From NCBI GenBank assembly GCA_017442875.1, contig JAFSPN010000017.1, forward strand, positions 1-38,718: 38,718 nt of DNA, given 5' to 3'. Within the stretch, counting starts at the first letter, position 1; the number at the start of each line of letters is the position of its first letter. This document shows, piece by piece, positions 8,489 through 15,741 of the stretch. Below the pieces are notes generated by a model. The model was not told where the DNA came from. It saw only the letters and a list, made by a program, of their open reading frames with translations, and searched no databases. The stretch comes from Bacilli bacterium. GTDB taxonomy: Bacteria; Bacillota_I; Bacilli_A; RFN20; CAG-826. Position numbers and translations under genes: made by a program.

Positions 8489-9129
8489 TCTTTTTTCCTC
8501 CTATTTTGTTTTGCAATCGCTTGCACGGCCTTTGCCAATTGCGTTTGATTGATTTCAGAAACTGGACGGGATTCAATAGCTTTTATTAAAGCGGCAAGAC
8601 GCTTTCTTTGAATGATATAAAATTGTTTTGAATCACTTTCAACCGCCACTTTGCAATCATCATTAACTAAAACAAGACCAATCATTAAAGATGGATCGAT
8701 GCCAGTAGAAGATGATAACTTGCTTGCCAAGAATTTCACTTGGTTATACGGGTTATCTGTGTAGCATTTTTTACCCTTGTGAGAGATGAAAACAAGCGAC
8801 TTGTCATGGTATTTGCCCACTAAATCGCCCTGATAATACATTGAAGTGATGACGTAAATGTACTTACCGCCAAAAAGAATATGATCGACATTAGCGACTT
8901 TTGAATTGTCTACTTTAAAAACAAATTGATTGATGAGGAAATAATCGTGATCCAAAGCCACACGATAAACTTTTTTATAGTAATGGATTTGGAAATGTTT
9001 AACGCGGTAAGCATGGGAGATTGGGAAATAAAGACAAAATGCCGCAAACAATAAAACAACAACCGGCGCGATGATGAAGAACGCTAATTGGATGTTTGAA
9101 AGCTTATTTATAATAAGTAAATTTCCCAT
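8485..9129 (-). CDS. Membrane-anchored NERD-like domain protein, catalytic residues apparently lost
   Basis: A 214-residue protein with one N-terminal transmembrane helix (about residues 13-35), followed by a domain that looks like NERD (nuclease-related domain, PF08378). The cues are FLINQFVFKVDNSKVANVDH with the conserved Asp82, then GGKYIYVITSMYYQGDLVG, and later DNPYNQVKFLASKL, which corresponds to the NERD NP..Q motif. In active NERD proteins the strand after the Asp carries an E-x-K pair; here the equivalent reads VITSM, so nuclease activity looks unlikely. No SD precedes the ATG. An extended -10 ends 9 nt before it, suggesting a near-leaderless mRNA. It overlaps the next membrane-protein gene by 4 nt (GTGA). 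The family call is tentative; a binding or scaffold role is inference. Confidence 0.6.
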   Translation of the reverse strand: MGNLLIINKLSNIQLAFFIIAPVVVLLFAAFCLYFPISHAYRVKHFQIHYYKKVYRVALDHDYFLINQFVFKVDNSKVANVDHILFGGKYIYVITSMYYQGDLVGKYHDKSLVFISHKGKKCYTDNPYNQVKFLASKLSSSTGIDPSLMIGLVLVNDDCKVAVESDSKQFYIIQRKRLAALIKAIESRPVSEINQTQLAKAVQAIAKQNRRKKE

Positions 9130-9138
9130 AGTAAAAAT

Positions 9139-9147
9139 AATATAACA
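9139..9147 (-). promoter_or_regulatory. Extended -10 promoter, near-leaderless, for the NERD-like gene
   Basis: Minus strand TGTTATATT: TG-N followed by -10 TATATT (9144-9139). Only 9 nt separate it from the ATG at 9129, and there is no SD. The expected transcription start is within 0-3 nt of the start codon. It lies just beyond the terminator of the upstream Nudix gene. Confidence 0.45.
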
Positions 9148-9173
9148 AAAATGACCTTAAAATTTAAGGACAT
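9147..9173 (-). terminator. Terminator after the Nudix gene
   Basis: Minus strand: an imperfect 11-position stem (ATGTCCTTAAA / TTTAAGGTCAT, one T-T mismatch) is followed by TTTTTGTT. It lies 14 nt beyond the Nudix stop. Confidence 0.6.
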
Positions 9174-9186
9174 TTTGTGTTTTTTA

Positions 9187-9795
9187 TTAATCAAAGATAG
9201 TTTTATTGTTTTTAACAGCGTCGATGACGCGGTCTATTTCTTCTCTTGCCACTTTTCTAGATAAAGGTGGGAGCTTATCTAATGGGAACCAATCAACATC
9301 ATCAGTTTCATATTCATGTTCGTGCAATTCGCCTTTTAATTTGGCTTCAAAAACAACGAGATATTCTGGCACGCCAACATTTGTTTTGAAAGGGGTTCTA
9401 TTAAGTATTCCAACTAGCCTTATTATTTCGATATCCGCACCAGCTTCTTGGCTCGATTCGTTAATCGCTGTTTGGCCTGCTGAATCATATAAATCAGCCC
9501 ATCCTCCAGGGAAGGAATAAGTCCCACTATTACTCTCTCTAACCATCAAGACTTTGTCCCTATTTTGGTTGAGAATAACCGCCCTCACTGACACGCTTGG
9601 TGTAGGATAAATATCTCTAGAGAAATAATTTGGTCTATGAAATTCAATATCCATGAGCTTTTCAAGCATCTCTAAAGTCAAATCGTTAATTTGTTGATAG
9701 TTAGTAATAGCGTATGGGTCTTTAGAAAAAACCAATCCTATTTTGGCGATGGATTGGATTTTCAAAATATAATCGTATAGTTCTTTTGTGTCCAT
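9187..9795 (-). CDS. Nudix hydrolase with degenerate Nudix box
   Basis: A 202-residue protein. Residues 1-65 match the N-terminal helical domain found in the YjhB-type group of nucleotide-sugar or ADP-ribose pyrophosphatases (NUDIX_N_2). The Nudix fold follows from about 66 (PTPSVSVRAVILNQ... KVLMVRES... GTYSFPGGWAD). The 23-residue Nudix box spans G98-A120. Three consensus positions are changed: Asp104 for Glu, Asn112 for Arg and Gln116 for the first Glu of the EE pair, while Glu113, Glu117 and Gly119 remain. Enough metal ligands are left for activity to be possible. The ATG overlaps the cdaA stop by one base (TAATG), so it is coupled to the c-di-AMP synthase. A link to nucleotide second-messenger metabolism is a guess from context. 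Confidence 0.88.
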   Translation of the reverse strand: MDTKELYDYILKIQSIAKIGLVFSKDPYAITNYQQINDLTLEMLEKLMDIEFHRPNYFSRDIYPTPSVSVRAVILNQNRDKVLMVRESNSGTYSFPGGWADLYDSAGQTAINESSQEAGADIEIIRLVGILNRTPFKTNVGVPEYLVVFEAKLKGELHEHEYETDDVDWFPLDKLPPLSRKVAREEIDRVIDAVKNNKTIFD

Positions 9796-10574
9796 TATTC
9801 TTCAGAAGAATGATCAGCCATATAATTTTCAAACACTCGCAAGAAGTTTGTTTGATTGACGGCTTCTAAGTCACCGTTGACAGCGAAGGAAATACGACCT
9901 GTTTCTTCAGAAACAACCACTGTAATGGCATCGGAGATTTCAGAGATACCGATAGCGGCTCTATGTCTAGAACCATATTTACCAGCGAATGGTTTAGTAG
10001 TTGGAGTGAAGAAAACACTAGCCGCGACAATTTCGTTACCATGGATAACAACAGCACCATCGTGGAGACGTGTGCCAGGATAGAAAATTGTTAATAGTAA
10101 TTCAGAGGTCACTGGAGCGTGAACTGGAACACCATTTTTCATAATATCCTTTAAGGATGTATTCTTTTCAAAAGTAATAATTGCACCGATACGAGCATTG
10201 GAAAGAGAAATAACAGCGCTTTCAATGTTTTTGAATAATTGTTGACTGTCATAGATTTTTTCAATACCAAAGTTAGCAGCTTTCGCAGTCACTCTGGAGA
10301 ATGGATTCGCAATAAATTTGCGAACATCGCCAAGGTTAGCAAAGAAGCAAGCCGCTAAACCAGCCGCAGAAATAAACGCCACTAACATGCAGAGGTATTC
10401 TAATCTAAAAATGAAACCGACAAGGAATAAGACAAAAGAAACACTAAGGAAAATGAAAGAAATACGACGTCTAGCTACCTTAATGAGGATGAAAACTAAA
10501 AGTCCATAAATCAATAAAATGCCAACTAGCGAGATGATGAATCTTGCTAGATCTTTATCCCATAAAAATTCCAT
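9795..10574 (-). CDS. cdaA: Diadenylate cyclase CdaA (c-di-AMP synthase)
   Basis: Makes c-di-AMP from two ATP at the membrane. The nucleotide controls potassium and osmolyte transport and is usually essential in Firmicutes. The product is 259 residues. Three N-terminal transmembrane helices occupy about 12-33, 40-58 and 60-82. The DAC domain follows (about 90-235), with the catalytic DGA motif at 172-174 (LHDGAVVIHGNEI) and the RHR motif at 203-205 (GSRHRAAIGISEISDA). The length matches CdaA/DacA. In Bacillus the next genes are cdaR and glmM; here a Nudix gene overlaps the stop by one base and no cdaR is seen in the window. A good promoter lies 37 nt upstream, and AAGGAAAAG precedes the ATG. 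Confidence 0.96.
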   Translation of the reverse strand: MEFLWDKDLARFIISLVGILLIYGLLVFILIKVARRRISFIFLSVSFVLFLVGFIFRLEYLCMLVAFISAAGLAACFFANLGDVRKFIANPFSRVTAKAANFGIEKIYDSQQLFKNIESAVISLSNARIGAIITFEKNTSLKDIMKNGVPVHAPVTSELLLTIFYPGTRLHDGAVVIHGNEIVAASVFFTPTTKPFAGKYGSRHRAAIGISEISDAITVVVSEETGRISFAVNGDLEAVNQTNFLRVFENYMADHSSEE

Positions 10575-10610
10575 AATCGTCTTTTCCTTTATACCTTGAG
10601 GCGTAATTTA

Positions 10611-10639
10611 ATGATATATATTAGTTAATATATTTTCAA
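10611..10639 (-). promoter_or_regulatory. Promoter of cdaA
   Basis: Minus strand: -35 TTGAAA (10639-10634), a 17-nt spacer and -10 TATCAT (10616-10611), 37 nt before the ATG at 10574. Confidence 0.6.
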
Positions 10640-10654
10640 CAACAGATGGAAAAA

Positions 10655-11035
10655 CTAGGCGATTTTTGCAATAGTTATTGCACTTTTAGCCTTTTTTCTT
10701 GCAAAAGAGCACTTATGCTTTTTGGCAAATTCATCTAAAGCATATTCGCCTTTTTCTGTTGTTCTAAGATAGAGTTTTTTGCTTTCTGGATCAAATATCT
10801 TACCAATCAGTTCATGCCTAAATAACATTAGAGTAAGGTGACAAATCTTTTTGCTGCTATAGGAAGTAAGCGTACCAAAGGTAACTAGATTAACGAAGTT
10901 ACTAGTTTCATCATCGATAACGCCTGCCAAAATCTTAAAGACTCCCTCATTAAGTGGATAATAAGATTTTTTGTTGAGTTCTGATATGGTTAAGAGAACT
11001 TTATAATATGTTTGATTGATAGCAAACTCTTTCAT
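10655..11035 (-). CDS. Small winged-helix-like protein (RQC-like), function unknown
   Basis: A 126-residue soluble protein. The central part (TLTSYSSKKICHLTLMLFRHELIGKIFDPESKKLYLRTTEKGEYALDEF) has the helix-helix-hairpin pattern of a winged helix. It resembles stand-alone RQC-type domains seen in some Firmicutes, with a helical start (YYKVLLTISELNKKSYYPLNEGVFKILAGV) as in those proteins. The C-terminal tail is basic (KKHKCSFARKKAKSA). No helicase domain is attached. The ATG has no SD; a near-consensus promoter ends 8 nt before it, so the mRNA is probably leaderless. A 12-bp perfect palindrome sits in the promoter spacer, between this gene and the divergent deoD. A DNA-binding role, possibly autoregulation, is inference; the family call is moderate at best. 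Confidence 0.65.
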   Translation of the reverse strand: MKEFAINQTYYKVLLTISELNKKSYYPLNEGVFKILAGVIDDETSNFVNLVTFGTLTSYSSKKICHLTLMLFRHELIGKIFDPESKKLYLRTTEKGEYALDEFAKKHKCSFARKKAKSAITIAKIA

Positions 11036-11043
11036 AACACTAT

Positions 11044-11072
11044 ATTTTAGTGGTTTATGCGCATAAGGTCAA
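11044..11072 (-). promoter_or_regulatory. Leaderless-type promoter with palindromic spacer
   Basis: Minus strand: -35 TTGACC (11072-11067), a 17-nt spacer and -10 TAAAAT (11049-11044). The ATG at 11035 begins 8 nt later, so transcription should start at or next to the A of ATG. The spacer contains the perfect palindrome TTATGCGCATAA (11055-11066), a candidate operator. Confidence 0.6.
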
Positions 11073-11084
11073 AGACATTCTCTA

Positions 11085-11113
11085 TTGAGAAACATGTATA
11101 ACTTATGTAAAAT
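11085..11113 (+). promoter_or_regulatory. Promoter of deoD
   Basis: -35 TTGAGA (11085-11090), a 17-nt spacer and -10 TAAAAT (11108-11113), 25 nt before the ATG at 11139 with ATGGAG in the leader. Confidence 0.6.
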
Positions 11114-11138
11114 AATGCCAGAAATGGAGAAATAAGAT

Positions 11139-11858
11139 ATGTCAACTCCTCATAATAGTGCCAATCCTGGCGATTTTGCTAACGTTGTTTTGATGCCTGG
11201 TGATCCGTTAAGGGCAAAACTAATTGCTGATACTTACTTACATGATGTTAAATTAGTGACAAGTGTCAGAAATATCTACGGTTATACTGGTTACACCAAA
11301 AACGGTAAAAAGATTTCCGTTATGGCTTCAGGTATGGGTATGCCATCAATCGGTATTTACTCATATGAACTTTATTCTAGATACAATGTTGATGCGATTA
11401 TCCGCGTAGGAACATGTGGCGCATACCAAGAAAATATTAACCTATTTGATATCATTGTTGCTAATACCGCATCCACGGACAGTAACTGGGTTCATCAGTA
11501 TGGATTAAACGGCCATTATTCCGCTGGCGCAAACTTCGATTTAGTGGAAGCTGCTGTCACTTCCGCGAGAAAGAAAAACATTCCAGTTCACGTTGGCAAT
11601 GTCCTTTCAAGCGATGTCTTCTATAACGCCGATAAAGAAGGTTGGAAAAAATGGGCTGACATGGACGTTTTAGCGGTTGAAATGGAAGCGTTCTCCTTGT
11701 ACTGCAATGCCGCTAAACTCAAGAAAAAAGCCCTTTGCTTATTAACAGTTAGTGATTCATTCTTGATTAAAGAAGAACTCACACCTGAACAAAGACAAAC
11801 AGGCTTATTAAGAATGATTGAAATCGGTATTGAAACCGCCGAACAATTCGCTAAATAA
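11139..11858 (+). CDS. deoD: Purine nucleoside phosphorylase, DeoD type
   Basis: Cleaves purine (deoxy)ribonucleosides with phosphate to give the base and (deoxy)ribose-1-phosphate in purine salvage. The product is 239 residues, the length of the hexameric E. coli enzyme. The phosphate site is in LMPGDPLRAKLIADTYL, the GMGMPSIGIYSYEL and RVGTCGAYQ segments form the active-site core, VLAVEMEAFSLY carries the ribose-binding Met-Glu pair, and LLTVSDSF has the catalytic Asp that selects 6-amino and 6-oxo purines. It is a single-gene transcript with its own promoter and a strong terminator, flanked by a divergent winged-helix-like gene. Salvage enzymes of this kind are typical of hosts that depend on imported purines. 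Confidence 0.96.
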   Translation: MSTPHNSANPGDFANVVLMPGDPLRAKLIADTYLHDVKLVTSVRNIYGYTGYTKNGKKISVMASGMGMPSIGIYSYELYSRYNVDAIIRVGTCGAYQENINLFDIIVANTASTDSNWVHQYGLNGHYSAGANFDLVEAAVTSARKKNIPVHVGNVLSSDVFYNADKEGWKKWADMDVLAVEMEAFSLYCNAAKLKKKALCLLTVSDSFLIKEELTPEQRQTGLLRMIEIGIETAEQFAK

Positions 11859-11871
11859 TTTGTTCCCAATG

Positions 11872-11910
11872 GTACGCATCCTTATGCTAGAAAGGGTGCG
11901 TACTTTTTTT
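11872..11910 (+). terminator. Terminator of deoD
   Basis: The ten-pair stem GTACGCATCC / GGGTGCGTAC (one G-T pair) is followed by TTTTTTT, 14 nt after the stop. It reaches up to the end of the convergent ATPase gene at 11912. Confidence 0.9.
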
Positions 11911-11911
11911 A

Positions 11912-14302
11912 TTATTTCCTAATCTTTCTATATAAAATTAATAAGGAATTAAGCACGAGTACCACGGTTAATCCCGTATCGGCGATAACTGGAATCATCA
12001 TTGGAATACTGATTGTTGGAATCATAACAAGTATTGCAACAACCGCTTTAACTAGTAAGGCAAAAGCGATATTGAAGATAGCGGTATGACGAGCAATACG
12101 AGCAATTTTTACCGCCTCATAAACTTTAGCAGGATCATCGTTCATGATGACGACATCAGCGTTTTCAACCGCGATATCGCTACCGATTGCACCCATCGCA
12201 AAACCGACATCGCTTCTCATAATGCTTGGAGCGTCGTTGATGCCATCACCAAGGAAGGCAACGTTGCCCTTATTATCAAGCATTTCTTGTTCCAAAATAA
12301 AAGTTTTATCTTCTGGAGTTAATTCGCTATAAACGCGGTCTAGATTTAACTCTTTTTGTAATGCATCAGCATTCTCTTTTTTATCGCCAGTTAATAAGAC
12401 AACCGCCATCTTTTCTTTGTGTAGCAATGAGACCATTTGATAGGCTTCTTTTTTAACCTCATCATTTAACACAACGTAACCTAAATAACGGCCATCTTTT
12501 TGACAGTATATAATAGTGCCGTTTTCATCAGCGCGTTCAACATTCAATCCATTTTGATTGATAAAACCAATGTGACCAGCGCTAATATGTTCGCCATCGT
12601 AAGTTGTCTTAACACCAAAGCCAGCAATTTCTTGATAATCTTTTTGTTTAGCCGCTAAAGATTTGATATCAACATCATGACAAATAGCCTTAGCAATTGG
12701 ATGGTTCGATAAGCTCTCAGCAGCGTATAAAGCCTCCAATAATTCTTTTTCTGAACTATCTTTTGAGGCACACACTTTACTAATAGTAAAGACACCATGA
12801 GTTAATGTGCCGGTTTTATCAGTCACTACTTTATTGATGTTATTTATTTCATCTAAATAATTTGTACCCTTGATGACAATGCCTTTTTTACTAGCTAAAC
12901 CAATGCCGGCAAAGTAAGCAAGCGGGACGGAAATAACAATAGCACACGGGCAACCAGTAACTAATATTTCTAAGCCCCTAATGAGCCATTCGTCCCATAA
13001 GCGCGATATGGCACCACCGACAACGAATACTAAAATTGCTAATAAAACAATAATTGGTGTATACCATTTGGCGAATTTACCAATGAATTCGTCGGCTTTG
13101 CTCTTCTTTTCACCACTATTGGAAATTAAGTCAATGATTTTAGCAACAGCGCTATCTTCATATTTCCTATTTACTCTTAGAGTAATAGAACCATTTTTAA
13201 CTAAGCATCCTGCCAAAACTTCTTTGTTTTCTTTATCCGCTAAAACAGGAACAAATTCCCCAGTTAAAGAAGATTTATCAACATAAGCAGAACCTTCAAT
13301 AACTTCACCATCAACTGGGATCATTTCGCCAGCGCTGACAACAACGTTGTCGTTTATTTCTAATTGTTCTGGATCGACTTTAGTAACTTCCCCATTTTTT
13401 AATAGGTTTGCATACTCCACTCTTAGTTGAATAGCGTTCATGACCGCAAGTTTACTGCGGTTAGTGGCTATTCTTTCAATGATTTGACCAACTTGGAATA
13501 AGCCAACAACCATCATTCCTTCCATCGCTCTATCAACGCCCATTTCAGCATTATTATTTACTAAGTATATAACCGCTAATGCTGTTGTGGCGACAATCGT
13601 AATGCTTATTAGCAAATTGTGATCAATGATGTTGCGCATATGCCTGATATGGACGAGTACACGCCAGAAAATATCATAGACTAAAAGTAATGAAGTAAAT
13701 GTATAGATAGCAAATCTAATCCAGCCTGTTTCATCAAAATGATGAAATACTGTCATATTTAACACCATGACGATAACCGCAAAAACGACTCTCGCTAATA
13801 AGAACCACATGCTCTTAGTGAAAAGCTTTGGTGTTTCTTCCGCTTTTTTATTGCCGATTTCGTGAATATCAAGTGGATCGCTTTCTACTTGGGCGATAAG
13901 CGCTTTAATTTCATTAACGCTTAATTCTTTATCTTTAAAAGTGATGTACATCTTGTTCGTTGAGAAATCGATATGACAGTTTTCAATAGCGGCTTGATTG
14001 TTAAGATGCACTTCTGACTTATGTGCGCAGTTAGGGCAATCAAAGCCAGAAATGTGATATATTTTCTTATTTGTTTTTTCGTCTAAATCGCGAATGTCCA
14101 AAGGATCGCTTTCTACTTGGGCGATGATATCGGCGATTTCTTGCACGCTTAATTGTTCTTTTTTATAGGTGACATACATCTTATTAGTGGAAAAATCGAT
14201 ATGGCAAGAATCAATTTTTTCGTGTTTAGAAAGGTGTTCTTCAGATTTATGAGCACAGTTAGGGCAATCAAAGCCAGAGATATGATATTTTTTCTTAATC
14301 AT
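11912..14302 (-). CDS. Zn2+/Cd2+-exporting P1B-type ATPase with two HMA domains
   Basis: A 796-residue heavy-metal pump of the ZntA/CadA group, exporting Zn2+, Cd2+ or Pb2+. Two N-terminal HMA metal-binding domains carry FDCPNCAHKSE at Cys13/Cys16 and Cys89/Cys92. They are nearly identical and 76 residues apart, indicating a recent internal duplication. The pump core has the TM6 motif TGCPCAIVIS, phosphorylation site DKTGTLT, SNHPIAKAIC and GDGINDAPS. TM7 has a Lys (ALLVKAVVA) and TM8 an Asp (IADTGLTVVLVLNSLL), the P1B-2 signature for Zn/Cd rather than Cu. The start overlaps the ArsR gene by 8 nt, so the two are co-translated behind a metal-responsive promoter with twin operators. A Cu or Co role is unlikely given these residues. 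Confidence 0.95.
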   Translation of the reverse strand: MIKKKYHISGFDCPNCAHKSEEHLSKHEKIDSCHIDFSTNKMYVTYKKEQLSVQEIADIIAQVESDPLDIRDLDEKTNKKIYHISGFDCPNCAHKSEVHLNNQAAIENCHIDFSTNKMYITFKDKELSVNEIKALIAQVESDPLDIHEIGNKKAEETPKLFTKSMWFLLARVVFAVIVMVLNMTVFHHFDETGWIRFAIYTFTSLLLVYDIFWRVLVHIRHMRNIIDHNLLISITIVATTALAVIYLVNNNAEMGVDRAMEGMMVVGLFQVGQIIERIATNRSKLAVMNAIQLRVEYANLLKNGEVTKVDPEQLEINDNVVVSAGEMIPVDGEVIEGSAYVDKSSLTGEFVPVLADKENKEVLAGCLVKNGSITLRVNRKYEDSAVAKIIDLISNSGEKKSKADEFIGKFAKWYTPIIVLLAILVFVVGGAISRLWDEWLIRGLEILVTGCPCAIVISVPLAYFAGIGLASKKGIVIKGTNYLDEINNINKVVTDKTGTLTHGVFTISKVCASKDSSEKELLEALYAAESLSNHPIAKAICHDVDIKSLAAKQKDYQEIAGFGVKTTYDGEHISAGHIGFINQNGLNVERADENGTIIYCQKDGRYLGYVVLNDEVKKEAYQMVSLLHKEKMAVVLLTGDKKENADALQKELNLDRVYSELTPEDKTFILEQEMLDNKGNVAFLGDGINDAPSIMRSDVGFAMGAIGSDIAVENADVVIMNDDPAKVYEAVKIARIARHTAIFNIAFALLVKAVVAILVMIPTISIPMMIPVIADTGLTVVLVLNSLLILYRKIRK

Positions 14303-14672
14303 GGTGTTCGTCCTCCATCACGTGTTCATAAGCCACGCCTAATAACATGCGAACATGTTTATCTTTTAATGAATAGTAAACTTTTGTGCCTTCTTTTCTA
14401 GTAGCCACTAAATCGGCGTCTTTTAAAACTTTGAGTTGATGAGATACTAAAGATTGCGATGCCCCTATTCCATTAGCGATGTCATTAACGCATTTTTCGA
14501 TCATGCAGTCATAAGTTGAACAACTTGAGCAATTGTGTTCGTGTTCGCAGCACCCACAATGACATAAAGAATCATCTAATAAGGTGAGCATAATTTTTAA
14601 TCTTGTTTTATCGGAAGCCGTTGCGAGGAGCCTTTCCATTTTGCTAATCGTTTTATCTTGAATGTTTTTCAT
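14295..14672 (-). CDS. ArsR/SmtB-family metal sensor repressor with Cys-rich insert
   Basis: A 125-residue winged-helix repressor that should release DNA on binding Zn2+ or Cd2+. The recognition helix region is IGASQSLVSHQLKVLKDADLVATRKEGTKVYYSL. The C-terminal alpha-5 site matches SmtB residue for residue: Asp104, His106, His117 and Glu120 (DKHVRMLLGVAYEHVME). In addition, an insert in place of the short alpha-2/alpha-3 region carries eight cysteines between 37 and 61 (CHCGCC, NCSSC, DC, KC), which could form a second, thiolate-rich metal site. The gene overlaps the ATPase start by 8 nt. Its promoter has two copies of a classic ATGAA...TTCAT operator. Regulator of the adjacent pump: high confidence. 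Dual-site sensing is inference. Confidence 0.93.
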   Translation of the reverse strand: MKNIQDKTISKMERLLATASDKTRLKIMLTLLDDSLCHCGCCEHEHNCSSCSTYDCMIEKCVNDIANGIGASQSLVSHQLKVLKDADLVATRKEGTKVYYSLKDKHVRMLLGVAYEHVMEDEHHD

Positions 14673-14691
14673 AATCTTTCACCCGACATCT

Positions 14692-14720
14692 ATTATATGA
14701 ACAGCCATTCATATTTGCAA
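14692..14720 (-). promoter_or_regulatory. Metal-responsive promoter of the arsR-ATPase operon
   Basis: Minus strand: -35 TTGCAA (14720-14715), an exact 17-nt spacer and -10 TATAAT (14697-14692). The spacer is filled by the first ArsR/SmtB operator, so repressor binding must block RNA polymerase. Confidence 0.75.
14697..14716. promoter_or_regulatory. ArsR/SmtB operator 1 (in promoter spacer)
   Basis: ATGAACAGCCATTCATATTT on the plus strand. The inverted core ATGAA / TTCAT is the SmtB/CzrA-type operator. It lies between the -35 and -10 boxes. Confidence 0.75.
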
Positions 14721-14727
14721 CTAAAAA

Positions 14728-14747
14728 ATGAACAGCCATTCATATTT
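14728..14747. promoter_or_regulatory. ArsR/SmtB operator 2 (upstream copy)
   Basis: An identical 20-nt copy of operator 1, with starts 31 nt apart (about three helical turns). It therefore presents on the same DNA face, upstream of the -35 box. Confidence 0.7.
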
Positions 14748-14764
14748 AGCTGTTTGACAAATAA

Positions 14765-15628
14765 TTAGAAACCAACGACTAAGCAAGTTAAATAGCCTAA
14801 AGATACGGCCACGAAGAAACAAATTCCAAGAATTAATAATGTTTGCTTAATGTTTTTATGTTCTTTTAAAAGCACCATCATACCAAGGCCAGAATTGACT
14901 AATAATCCCGCAAATAAAGCGCCAAATGATAATGTATTAGATAAGAATAATTCCGCTATTAATAAACTAGAAGCACAATTAGGAATTAAGCCCACAACCG
15001 CGGCAAATAAAGGTGTTAAGTAGCGGTTTGAAATCATGAAATTAGCGAAGTTATCTTTACCAATAAAACCAATTAATGTACCTAATGCTAAATTAATAAT
15101 AAAGACATAAATGAAGATTTTAAGAGCGTGCAATAATGGGTGAATGAGGTGAGCGTGCGCAGGTGTATTCTCATGATGATGGGTATGACATTCTTCCTCT
15201 TCATCGATATGATCAACTTCTTCCACCTTTTGGTGACGAGCAATTAAATCGATAAGCATACCAACAGCAATACCAGTTACAAGTTTTAAACCAATGAGTG
15301 GGAAAATCATTAGTGTTTTCTCATTCCACGCGGCTAACAAAGACAATAAAGCCTCATCACTACAGCTTAAGAAAACAGCGATAATTGTGCCTAAAGAAAT
15401 GTATTTCTTAATATATAAATCAGCGGCCACTACTGATGTTCCGCATTGAGGAATTAAACCGAATATTGATCCAAAAATAGGAGATAATGTCTTTCTTTTA
15501 ACTAAAAAGTTAGAAACGGGATTTTCAATGAAAGAAAGAATGACATGGAATAAAAAGACAAACGCAAAAACAAGAACGCTGTCTTTAAGTGAATCTAATA
15601 AAATTTCTAAAAATAATTCCCAGGTCAT
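14765..15628 (-). CDS. Putative heavy-metal exporter, ArsP_2/permease family
   Basis: A 287-residue polytopic permease resembling the ArsP_2 family (PF11449, often labelled putative manganese transporter). Two internal repeats each contain a cysteine motif: GLIPQCGTSVVAADLYIKK with a later SCSDEALLSLLAAW, and GLIPNCASSLLIAELFL with NSGLGMMVLL. A central cytoplasmic loop (about residues 135-165) is rich in His and acidic residues (EEEECHTHHHENTPAHAHLIH), a likely metal-binding loop. The ATG lies 5 nt after the CCA end of tRNA-Gly(CCC) with no SD. The frame and family-like N terminus (ELFLEILLDSLKDSVLVFAFVF) leave no better start. It sits upstream of the arsR-ATPase operon but behind a different promoter. 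Substrate unknown. Confidence 0.82.
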   Translation of the reverse strand: MTWELFLEILLDSLKDSVLVFAFVFLFHVILSFIENPVSNFLVKRKTLSPIFGSIFGLIPQCGTSVVAADLYIKKYISLGTIIAVFLSCSDEALLSLLAAWNEKTLMIFPLIGLKLVTGIAVGMLIDLIARHQKVEEVDHIDEEEECHTHHHENTPAHAHLIHPLLHALKIFIYVFIINLALGTLIGFIGKDNFANFMISNRYLTPLFAAVVGLIPNCASSLLIAELFLSNTLSFGALFAGLLVNSGLGMMVLLKEHKNIKQTLLILGICFFVAVSLGYLTCLVVGF

Positions 15629-15633
15629 ATAAT

Positions 15634-15707
15634 TGGAGCACGCGACGGGAATCGAACCCGCACGATTAGCTTGGGAAGCTAAAGTTCTACCACTAAACTA
15701 CGCGTGC
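15634..15707 (-). tRNA. tRNA-Gly (anticodon CCC)
   Basis: A 74-nt cloverleaf with encoded CCA. The acceptor is GCACGCG / CGCGTGC, the anticodon stem-loop is TTAGC-TTCCCAA-GCTAA, and the T loop is TTCGATT. Anticodon CCC reads GGG. The exporter ATG follows after only 5 nt (ATTAT). Confidence 0.95.
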
Positions 15708-15714
15708 ATCTTGT

Positions 15715-15741
15715 AAAAAAGCCCTTTAACAGGGCTCTTTA
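15715..15741 (-). terminator. Terminator/attenuator between tRNA-Val and tRNA-Gly
   Basis: Minus strand: the stem AGCCCT / AGGGCT with loop GTTAA is followed by TTTTTT, 7 nt before tRNA-Gly. No clear promoter lies between it and tRNA-Gly, so read-through seems needed for tRNA-Gly and the exporter gene. Confidence 0.75.

Noticed and set aside
7493-10574. A defence island of NERD-like, Nudix, membrane and cyclase genes
   Set aside because: The cyclase is housekeeping CdaA, the NERD-like catalytic pair is missing, and there is no effector pattern of known cyclic-nucleotide defence systems.
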